A stretch of 64,000 nt of DNA from Pseudarthrobacter sp. GA104 (GTDB lineage: Bacteria > Actinomycetota > Actinomycetes > Actinomycetales > Micrococcaceae). The translations under genes and the position numbers were made by a program. The notes below the pieces were generated by a model. That model had not been told where the DNA came from, did no database searches, and was given only the letters and a program-made list of their open reading frames with translations. Below are positions 1 through 19,520 of the stretch, one piece after another (the stretch's first letter is position 1; the number at the start of each line of letters is the position of its first letter). The stretch covers positions 2,418,001 to 2,482,000 of the forward strand of contig NZ_WOWL01000001.1 of NCBI RefSeq assembly GCF_009741265.1. Reading direction: 5' to 3'.

Positions 1-1
1 G

Positions 2-37
2 GGCGAACTTCCGGGCATCACCAAGTCTTCCTGGTAA
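2..37 (+). CDS. C-terminal end of an unidentified gene (partial)
   Basis: The reading frame starting at base 2 gives GELPGITKSSW and then TAA at 35-37. A strong hairpin terminator follows 28 bases later, which is why this frame is preferred over the other two. Too little is present to name the product. Another frame stays open to about base 63, so the choice is not certain. Confidence 0.35.
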   Translation, partial: GELPGITKSSW

Positions 38-64
38 TCCAGCACTGCTGATACCAGCTGCTTG

Positions 65-100
65 AAAAGGGCCGGCAACCTCACGGTTGCCGGCCCTTTT
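65..100 (+). terminator. Rho-independent terminator upstream of rRNA operon 1
   Basis: A 12-bp perfect stem (GGGCCGGCAACC, loop TCAC, GGTTGCCGGCCC) is followed by TTTT. AAAA precedes the stem, so it can also act on the other strand. It ends the upstream gene and insulates the rRNA promoters. Confidence 0.85.
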
Positions 101-258
101 GCTGTTAAGGATTCTCCGGTTGGCGTCCTTCGATCCGGCGGCCAGGCACTGTGCTGCAGCACACAGGAACGGGATACGACGCCGGGTGGGCTCCCGCGGC
201 CGCCCGTGGGCCGCTTTGCCGCGGAAACACGGGGTTCAGAGGGCCTCGCCAGGGGGAT
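101..258. other. Gene-free spacer upstream of rRNA operon 1
   Basis: No credible gene is seen here. The only marked structure is a perfect 14-bp palindrome, TGTGCTGCAGCACA, at 150-163, about 95 bases upstream of the P1 -35 box. It could be a regulator site, but nothing else supports that and the second rRNA operon has no copy. Confidence 0.4.
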
Positions 259-287
259 TTGCGGAGGCCCCCGGGGAGGTGTATTGT
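259..287 (+). promoter_or_regulatory. rRNA operon 1 promoter P1
   Basis: TTGCGG at 259-264 is separated by exactly 17 bases from TATTGT at 282-287. The second rRNA operon has TTGCAG, 17 bases, TATTGT at the matching place (10601-10629), although the spacer sequences differ. The downstream GTGTATTGTTTTCT stretch is also shared. Conservation of only the boxes and the start region argues for a real promoter. Confidence 0.7.
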
Positions 288-436
288 TTTCTAAGTCGCC
301 GCGAGGGAGACAGCGAAGAGCTGGTTACCGCGGGCGGCCAAACCCCCAAAATCAAGACCAAATTCTGGCAGGGCTTTCGAGCGCTCCTGAAGAGGTGGGG
401 ACGACTTCCCGCCGATGAGAATCCTGAAACACGGAT

Positions 437-465
437 TTGCATCGGAACGGAGAGTCGGGTAAGTT
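437..465 (+). promoter_or_regulatory. rRNA operon 1 promoter P2
   Basis: TTGCAT at 437-442 and TAAGTT at 460-465 are 17 bases apart. Operon 2 has TTGCAA, 17 bases, TAAGTT (10767-10795) with an unrelated spacer. The long identity between the two operons begins at this -10 region, as expected if transcription from P2 defines the conserved leader. Confidence 0.65.
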
Positions 466-526
466 TGAAAAGTTGCTCCGGAGCGATCCACGGTGGTTTT
501 TTGCTGGTGGTGGTGCCGGGTGTGTC

Positions 527-551
527 TGTTGTTTGAGAACTCAATAGTGTG
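527..551 (+). promoter_or_regulatory. boxA-like antitermination element in the rRNA leader
   Basis: The segment around TTGTTTGAGAACT and ATAGTG resembles the boxA/boxC antitermination signals described for actinobacterial rRNA leaders. A variant recurs inside the 16S-23S spacer at 2574-2598 and at both matching places in operon 2, so each operon has one copy ahead of the 16S and one ahead of the 23S gene. Confidence 0.6.
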
Positions 552-702
552 CCAAGTTTGTTGATACCAATTGTTTTAGTGATTGGTTGAATTGACCGGG
601 CTGTCCGCCCCTGTGGGTGGTCTGGTTTTTACAGCTGGTTTCAAATTTTGTGCAGCCTTTTTGTCCCGTTTTCCCGGGGCTGGGGGTTGTGTCTGTTTTA
701 CT

Positions 703-5844
<5,142 letters not shown>

Positions 5845-6047
5845 CCACACACCACACCCGTGAAACCGGTTCAAAAGCGGTTCCACACCAGGGTTGGTAA
5901 AAAGATAACAAGACTGCTTGCGTCCACTATGTGGTTCCCGAACAACAAACCATTTGTTGCAGGGAACACCAACTGAATAACAACACCACAATGTTGTAAC
6001 CACAACACTTCCCACCCCCCGGGACACCCGGGCGGACGGGTAACAAG
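5845..6047 (+). other. 23S-5S spacer, operon 1
   Basis: This spacer matches the operon 2 spacer, except that it lacks an extra hairpin of about 26 bases present there (16318-16343) and has a different C/G run just before the 5S gene. No tRNA is seen. Confidence 0.7.
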
Positions 6048-6169
6048 GTTACGGCGGTCATAGCGTGGGGGAAACGCCCGGTCCCATTCCGAACCCGGAA
6101 GCTAAGACCCACAGCGCCGATGGTACTGCACCCGGGAGGGTGTGGGAGAGTAGGTCACCGCCGGACAAC
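6048..6169 (+). rRNA. rrf: 5S ribosomal RNA, operon 1
   Basis: GTTACGGCGGTCATAGCG at the 5' end pairs with CACCGCCGGACAAC at the 3' end. The internal CCCATTCCGAACCCGGAAGC and GGGAGAGTAGGTC blocks are typical of 5S rRNA. Ends were placed by the closing helix and could shift by one or two bases. Confidence 0.93.
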
Positions 6170-6178
6170 CATTAGGTC

Positions 6179-6206
6179 GAGGCCCCAACCACCAGGTTGG
6201 GGCCTC
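6179..6206 (+). terminator. rRNA operon 1 terminator
   Basis: A 12-bp perfect stem (GAGGCCCCAACC, loop ACCA, GGTTGGGGCCTC) begins nine bases after the 5S gene. The tail is CCCGCATTT rather than a pure T run. The same hairpin closes operon 2. Confidence 0.85.
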
Positions 6207-6250
6207 CCGCATTTAAAAACCACACACCACCACACCACCCACAGCCCGCC

Positions 6251-6263
6251 TAGACTTACCGTC
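6251..6263 (+). promoter_or_regulatory. -10 box of an apparently leaderless regulator mRNA
   Basis: TAGACT at 6251-6256 ends seven bases before the ATG at 6264, so transcription would start at or next to the start codon. No Shine-Dalgarno sequence precedes that ATG. No convincing -35 box is seen. Confidence 0.45.
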
Positions 6264-7271
6264 ATGACCTCTAGCTCCAGCGGCCCACAGGTCCGCCGCG
6301 CCACCATCCTGGACGTGGCGGCCGCCGCCGGAGTATCCCGGCAGACAGTCACCCGGGCCATGAACGACATGCCTGGCATCAGCGCGGCCACCCGTGAACG
6401 TGTCAAGGCGCTGGCAACAGAGCTCGGATATTCCCCTAGCCGGTTCGCGAAAGGCCTGGTGCAGGGCGCCCGCACCTCACTGGGTCTGGCCATTCCGGAC
6501 CTCACCAACCCGTATTTCCCGGCGTTTGCCTCCAGCGTGGTGGAGGAAGCCACGCAGCGGGGCTGGAACGTGGTGATGGATGATTTTGGCCACGGCAGCG
6601 GAAGCGGCCTCGACGCCGTGGCCCGGCTCGCGCCCCAGGTCGATGCCCTGATCGGATACCTTGGGGCCAGCTCGCAGAAAGCCCAGTCCTTGATGGGACG
6701 GCGTCCTGTGGTGGTCCTGGACTACCCGGCGGGACAGGCCGCCGGCCGGATCTCCTTTGACTACTTCCATGCGGCACGCATGGCGCTGGAGCACCTTCTG
6801 GCGGCACAGCGCCGACGGATCGCCTACCTCGATTCGGACGAAGGCGGGCAGGCCACCACCCGCGGGCTCGCTGTTGCGGCAGCGGCCGCCGACGCCGGCA
6901 TTGACATCATCATCCTCGAGGCGCAGGACACCGCCCCGGCGGCACGGGAGGCAGTCCGCTCCCTGCTCGAGCAGCACGGCACGGTCGACGGGCTCCTGGT
7001 GTTCAACGACCTGATGGCGGCGGGAGCGCTTAAAGCCCTCAATGCCGCCGGCAGGGCAGTGCCGCGGGACTGTGCAGTGATCGGCATGGACGGCATACCC
7101 CTGGGCGAACTGGTCTCACCCGAGCTGACCACGCTCGCACTGGACCTGCGTGCAGTAGGCCGGGCCGCCGTCGGACTCGTGGCAGACCTGCTGTCCGGCG
7201 CAGTGGAGGCTGGGAGCCCGGACGCCTCCTTGATCCTCAAGCATCAGCTGGTGCTTCGCCAGTCGGCCTGA
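6264..7271 (+). CDS. LacI-family transcriptional regulator of the beta-galactosidase gene
   Basis: This 335-residue protein has the LacI layout. An N-terminal helix-turn-helix and hinge (ATILDVAAAAGVSRQTVTRAM, residues about 12-32, then GYSPSRFAKGLVQG) is followed by a periplasmic-binding-protein-like sugar domain (SLGLAIPDLTNPYF, DGLLVFNDLMAAGAL, AVIGMDGIPLGELVSPELTT). An upstream in-frame start at 6120 is rejected because it lies inside the 5S gene. The gene sits alone in front of a GH2 beta-galactosidase whose promoter carries a perfect palindrome, so it most likely represses that gene and is released by a galactoside. The inducer is inferred. Confidence 0.9.
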   Translation: MTSSSSGPQVRRATILDVAAAAGVSRQTVTRAMNDMPGISAATRERVKALATELGYSPSRFAKGLVQGARTSLGLAIPDLTNPYFPAFASSVVEEATQRGWNVVMDDFGHGSGSGLDAVARLAPQVDALIGYLGASSQKAQSLMGRRPVVVLDYPAGQAAGRISFDYFHAARMALEHLLAAQRRRIAYLDSDEGGQATTRGLAVAAAAADAGIDIIILEAQDTAPAAREAVRSLLEQHGTVDGLLVFNDLMAAGALKALNAAGRAVPRDCAVIGMDGIPLGELVSPELTTLALDLRAVGRAAVGLVADLLSGAVEAGSPDASLILKHQLVLRQSA

Positions 7272-7297
7272 CCCTTCTCAAAGCAGACCTGAACGGC

Positions 7298-10468
<3,171 letters not shown>

Positions 10469-10600
10469 GGGAGCCGCAAAATGTGAGCCAGTCCATACCA
10501 CCGGAGGTTGCGGCGCAGAGGTGCCGGCTAAGGCCAAAGAGCCCTGAAAACCGCGGATTTCCGGTGTTCCCAGGGGTCTGTCCCACCCGAGGGGGAGGAT
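10469..10600. other. Gene-free spacer before rRNA operon 2
   Basis: No gene, hairpin terminator or repeat is evident between the beta-galactosidase stop and the rRNA promoter. This sequence is unrelated to the region upstream of operon 1. Confidence 0.5.
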
Positions 10601-10629
10601 TTGCAGAGCGGCTTCCCGCCGTGTATTGT
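10601..10629 (+). promoter_or_regulatory. rRNA operon 2 promoter P1
   Basis: TTGCAG at 10601-10606 and TATTGT at 10624-10629 are 17 bases apart, matching P1 of operon 1. The segment between P1 and P2 is otherwise different in the two operons. Confidence 0.7.
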
Positions 10630-10766
10630 TTTCTGAGTCGCCGCCGCTGAAGCGGAAAAATAGCGGCCAAACCCCTTAGCAAACAGCCTGAAAATGGTTC
10701 GCCACTTGGCGCGCCAAACGCGGGCGGGGCCGGGTTCGGAGCAACGAAAATCGCGAAAACGCCGAT

Positions 10767-10795
10767 TTGCAAAGCTCCTTGAAACCGGGTAAGTT
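10767..10795 (+). promoter_or_regulatory. rRNA operon 2 promoter P2
   Basis: TTGCAA at 10767-10772 and TAAGTT at 10790-10795 are 17 bases apart, with a spacer unlike operon 1. Sequence identity with operon 1 begins at about 10786. Confidence 0.65.
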
Positions 10796-10856
10796 TGAAA
10801 AGTTGCTCCGGAGCGATCCACGGTGGTTTTTTGCTGGTGGTGGTGCCGGGTGTGTC

Positions 10857-10881
10857 TGTTGTTTGAGAACTCAATAGTGTG
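10857..10881 (+). promoter_or_regulatory. boxA-like antitermination element, operon 2 leader
   Basis: Identical to the leader element at 527-551. Confidence 0.6.
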
Positions 10882-11032
10882 CCAAGTTTGTTGATACCAA
10901 TTGTTTTAGTGATTGGTTGAATTGACCGGGCTGTCCGCCCCTGTGGGTGGTCTGGTTTTTACAGCTGGTTTCAAATTTTGTGCAGCCTTTTTGTCCCGTT
11001 TTCCCGGGGCTGGGGGTTGTGTCTGTTTTACT

Positions 11033-16173
<5,141 letters not shown>

Positions 16174-16403
16174 CCACACACCACACCCGTGAAACCGGTT
16201 CAAAAGCGGTTCCACACCAGGGTTGGTAAAAAGATAACAAGACTGCTTGCGTCCACTATGTGGTTCCCGAACAACAAACCATTTGTTGCAGGGAACACCA
16301 ACTGAATAACAACACCACCCTGCCCTCACACGGGCAGGAAAGCATGTTGTAACCACAACACTTCCCACCCCCGGGGATCACACCCGGGCGGACGGGTAAC
16401 AAG
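16174..16403 (+). other. 23S-5S spacer, operon 2, with an extra hairpin
   Basis: Compared with operon 1 this spacer carries an insertion around 16318-16343 that forms the stem CCTGCCC / GGGCAGG with a TCACAC loop. The bases just before the 5S gene also differ (CCCCCGGGGATCACACCCGGG against CCCCCCGGGACACCCGGG). Together these make it 27 bases longer. Confidence 0.75.
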
Positions 16404-16525
16404 GTTACGGCGGTCATAGCGTGGGGGAAACGCCCGGTCCCATTCCGAACCCGGAAGCTAAGACCCACAGCGCCGATGGTACTGCACCCGGGAGGGTGTG
16501 GGAGAGTAGGTCACCGCCGGACAAC
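16404..16525 (+). rRNA. rrf: 5S ribosomal RNA, operon 2
   Basis: The sequence is identical to the 5S gene at 6048-6169, with the same closing helix. Confidence 0.93.
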
Positions 16526-16534
16526 CATTAGGTC

Positions 16535-16562
16535 GAGGCCCCAACCACCAGGTTGGGGCCTC
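16535..16562 (+). terminator. rRNA operon 2 terminator
   Basis: Same 12-bp stem as at 6179-6206. Its tail (CCTCCCGCATTTAACG) runs directly into, and resembles, the repeat units of the following array. Confidence 0.85.
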
Positions 16563-16771
16563 CCGCATTTAACGCCCCCGGGGTTCCCTCTCTCACTTAA
16601 CGCCCGCTCCCGGGGGACCCTCTCTCACTTAACGCGCCCTCCCGGGGACCCTCCCGCACTGCCCGGCCGGCCCGCCGTCGACCACCAGCGCCAAACTGCA
16701 AGAGCATCCCAGGAAACCCCACATCAACCGAGAGAGCATCGCCGAAAAACCCGCATCAACTGAGAGAGCGT
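16558..16771. repeat. Converging array of 32-bp-period repeats
   Basis: Forward cores CCCTCTCTCACTTAACG lie at 16586-16602 and 16618-16634 (32 apart). Degenerate units begin at 16558 and 16649. Facing them, reverse-oriented units (consensus CATCAACNGAGAGAGC) lie at 16754-16769, 16722-16737 and, degenerate, 16690-16705, again 32 apart. The same core, spacing and convergent layout recur at 58233-59805. The region codes for nothing convincing. Confidence 0.7.
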
Positions 16772-16949
16772 CCGCTGGCGGCTGAATCCGGGGTGAAAAA
16801 CCCGAAAAATCCGGTGATTAACCTCAAAAAGTCGCGGAAACACGCGGAATTTGCGGAACGCGGAGGCCCAAGCTGGTAAGTTTTCGAACAGTGGCTTGTA
16901 CGCATGCCGCGTATAGGCTCCAGAATCATGACCGTCCAGGAGGACATAA

Positions 16950-17237
16950 ATGGCTAAGAACCGTAGTGAACTTGTTGCAGAGGTAGCTGGCAAGGCCGGC
17001 ACCAGCCAGGCAGCCGTCAACTCCGTCCTCGACGCACTGTTCGAGGTTTTCGAGACTTCTGTCGCAGCGGGCGAGAAGATCACCATTCCGGGCTGGCTCG
17101 CCGTCGAGCGTACCGACCGCGCAGCACGCACCGGCCGCAACCCGCAGACGGGTGAGACCATCCAGATCGCGGCAGGCCACAGCGTCAAGCTGACCGCCGG
17201 CTCCAAGCTGAAGGCTGCAGTTTCCAACAAGAAGTAG
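16950..17237 (+). CDS. hup: HU family DNA-binding protein
   Basis: A 95-residue histone-like nucleoid protein. It shows the HU fold signature: an N-terminal dimerisation helix (MAKNRSELVAEVAGKAG), the core strand GEKITIPGWLAVE, and the DNA-wrapping arm with RTGRNPQTGETIQIAAGHSVKL. It lacks the lysine/alanine-rich tail of mycobacterial HupB. AGGAGG lies seven bases before the ATG, and TATAGG at 16912-16917 could be the -10 box. It is expected to bend and compact DNA as a dimer. It stands alone between rRNA operon 2 and a membrane protein gene, with its own terminator. Confidence 0.95.
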   Translation: MAKNRSELVAEVAGKAGTSQAAVNSVLDALFEVFETSVAAGEKITIPGWLAVERTDRAARTGRNPQTGETIQIAAGHSVKLTAGSKLKAAVSNKK

Positions 17238-17269
17238 GCTTCTTCCTCCCCGGCGCGCAGCCGGCGCGG

Positions 17270-17305
17270 AAAAGGAGCGGCAACCACCAGGTTGCCGCTC
17301 CTTTT
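17270..17305 (+). terminator. Terminator after the HU gene
   Basis: A 16-bp perfect stem (AAAAGGAGCGGCAACC, loop ACCA, and its complement ending in CTTTT) 32 bases after the HU stop codon. It is effective in both directions by sequence. Confidence 0.9.
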
Positions 17306-17351
17306 GTCTTTAAGCCGATTCGCGGCCCGGGCAGGCGTAGCGGACAATGGA

Positions 17352-19520
17352 ATGGTGTCTTCTGCCGCAAAACCACGTTCCACCCAGCCCCCGTCCGTTC
17401 CCGGCAAGGGAGTTCGGGGCAACGGTGCGCAGGCGGGGGACAGCGGTGCCTTGGGGATCTCCCGGACATGGCAAGTGGCCGGACTGGCCGCCCTCTTCCT
17501 GGGCCTGGCAGCTGCGCTCATCTTCTCCGGGGCTGCCGGCGCCAGGGCAGTCTCTGATCCTGGAGCGCTTGTCCGTTGGGGGCTCCCCGTCAGCAAGGCA
17601 ATCCACAACGTGTCGCTGGCCACCGTCATCGGCGGCCTTGTCTTCGCCGTCGGCATCCTGCCCAGGAATGCGGGGCCCCGCAGCCGGAGCAAAGAGAGCA
17701 GTGAGGCACCCGAACACCCTGCCTTCAGCCGCGCCCTGGCCGTAGCGGCCGCAGCAGGTGCGACGTGGACATTGTCGGCCATCGCGGTCCTGGTCCTCAC
17801 CTACTCTGATGTTGCCGGACAGGGACTCTCCGGCGATGCCGAGTTCACCCAGGCCCTGGTCTACTTCATGACGGATATCGAGACGGGGCGGGCCTGGCTG
17901 GCCGTCACCATCATCGCCGCCGTCGTGACAACGGCCCTGTTCGGAGTGCGGTCCCTCGGCGGCCTGGCGCTGACCCTGATCCTCGCCCTGGCCGGCCTGG
18001 TACCCACAGCACTGATCGGCCATTCTTCAAGCTCCTCGGACCACGAAGGCGCCATCAACTCCCTGGGCCTGCACCTGGTAGGGGTCAGCACCTGGGTGGG
18101 CGGCATCATCATGCTGGCCCTGCTGTCCGGAATCCTGACCGGCCCCAAAGCCGCAACCGCCACCGACATCACCGAGCCGACGCTCCGCCGGTTCTCGTCG
18201 CTGGCCGGTTTTGCCTTCGTGCTCGTTCTCGCGTCCGGCATCATCAACGCCAGCATCCGGGTCACCAACTGGGGTGACCTCTTCGGTTCCCCCTATGGCC
18301 AGCTCATCCTGGCCAAGGCGATGGCCACGCTGGTCCTGGGCGGGATCGGGTTCATGCACCGGCAGTGGGTGATCCCGCAGCTGAGCCGCAAGGGCTCCAC
18401 CATGTCCTCGCGGCGGGTCCTCTGGCAGCTGGTCCTGGCGGAATTCCTGGTGATGGGCGCAACGTCGGGCGTCGCCGTCGCCCTGGGCCGGTCCGCCCCG
18501 CCGGAGCCCACAGCCTTCGCGCCCGATGCCACGCCCGCCTTCATCCTCACCGGGTATGAGCTTCCCCCGGAGCTGACCCCCGAACGCTGGCTGACAGAGT
18601 GGCGCCTGGACTGGCTCTGGATCGCCGCGGCGCTGTTCGGGCTTGTGTCCTACTTCCTTGGCGTGGCCAAGATCTACCGGCGCGGCGACAAGTGGCAGTG
18701 GTTCCGCACCGTGAACTGGGTCATTGGCCTGCTGGTGCTCACCTACATCACCTCTGGTCCGCCGTCGGTCTATGGCCGCGTGCTGTTCTCCGCCCACATG
18801 GTGGACCACATGGCGCTGACCATGGTGGCGCCGATCTTCCTGGTGCTGGGGGCGCCTGTGACCCTCGCACTGCGGGCCCTGCCTGCCCGTGGAGACGGTT
18901 CCCGCGGGGCGCGTGAGTGGCTGCTGGTGTTCGTCCACTCGAAGTTCTCGCAGCTGGTCACGCACCCGCTCTTCGCCGCCGCGAACTTCGCCGGCTCGAT
19001 TGTGCTGTTCTACTACTCGGACCTGTTCGGCTTCGCCATGCGCGAGCATGTGGGCCACGAGCTGATGACCGTGCACTTCCTGCTGACCGGCTACATCTTC
19101 ATCCTGAGCATGATCGGCACCGACCCGCTTCCGCTCCGGGCGCCGTACCCCATGCGGCTCGTCCTGCTCCTGGCCACCATGGGCTTCCACGCGTTCTTCG
19201 GCGTGGCCATCATGGGCGGGACCAACCTGCTGGCCGCGGACTACTTCGGGAACCTGGGCAGGGCCTGGGGCCAGTCGGCACTCGCAGACCAGCAGACCGG
19301 CGGCGCCGTGGCCTGGGGCATCGGCGAGGTGCCCACGCTCCTGGTGGCAATCGGCGTCGCCATCATGTGGTCCCGGTCGGACGCGCGGGAGACCAAACGC
19401 GTGGACCGGGCGGCGGACAGGAATAACGACGCCGATCTCACCGCTTACAACGATATGTTTGCCAAGTTGGCTGAACGCGATGCCAAGCTGGCTGAACGAA
19501 ACAAGCTGGAAGGACGCTGA
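17352..19520 (+). CDS. Fused CopD-type / CtaG-type copper and cytochrome oxidase assembly membrane protein
   Basis: This protein of about 722 residues is an integral membrane fusion. After a hydrophobic N-terminal part, a CopD-like segment (about 200-330, with GHSSSSSDHEGAINSLGLHL and HLVGVSTWVGGII) is followed by a CtaG-like domain (about 400-650) containing the histidine-rich blocks HMVDHMALTM, REHVGHELMTVHF and MGFHAFFGVAIMGG. CopD is linked to copper uptake and CtaG to delivery of copper to cytochrome c oxidase, so a role in supplying copper to the respiratory oxidase is inferred. The start at 17352 avoids an earlier ATG inside the HU terminator. GTG at 17355 is possible. Its stop overlaps the next start codon (TGATG). 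Confidence 0.85.
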   Translation: MVSSAAKPRSTQPPSVPGKGVRGNGAQAGDSGALGISRTWQVAGLAALFLGLAAALIFSGAAGARAVSDPGALVRWGLPVSKAIHNVSLATVIGGLVFAVGILPRNAGPRSRSKESSEAPEHPAFSRALAVAAAAGATWTLSAIAVLVLTYSDVAGQGLSGDAEFTQALVYFMTDIETGRAWLAVTIIAAVVTTALFGVRSLGGLALTLILALAGLVPTALIGHSSSSSDHEGAINSLGLHLVGVSTWVGGIIMLALLSGILTGPKAATATDITEPTLRRFSSLAGFAFVLVLASGIINASIRVTNWGDLFGSPYGQLILAKAMATLVLGGIGFMHRQWVIPQLSRKGSTMSSRRVLWQLVLAEFLVMGATSGVAVALGRSAPPEPTAFAPDATPAFILTGYELPPELTPERWLTEWRLDWLWIAAALFGLVSYFLGVAKIYRRGDKWQWFRTVNWVIGLLVLTYITSGPPSVYGRVLFSAHMVDHMALTMVAPIFLVLGAPVTLALRALPARGDGSRGAREWLLVFVHSKFSQLVTHPLFAAANFAGSIVLFYYSDLFGFAMREHVGHELMTVHFLLTGYIFILSMIGTDPLPLRAPYPMRLVLLLATMGFHAFFGVAIMGGTNLLAADYFGNLGRAWGQSALADQQTGGAVAWGIGEVPTLLVAIGVAIMWSRSDARETKRVDRAADRNNDADLTAYNDMFAKLAERDAKLAERNKLEGR

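Noticed and set aside
16558..16771. CRISPR array
   Set aside because: Units are degenerate, the spacing unit is part of the repeat, orientation flips in the middle, and no cas genes are present.
17292..17351. Longer N-terminus for the CopD-CtaG protein
   Set aside because: It would begin inside the HU terminator stem.
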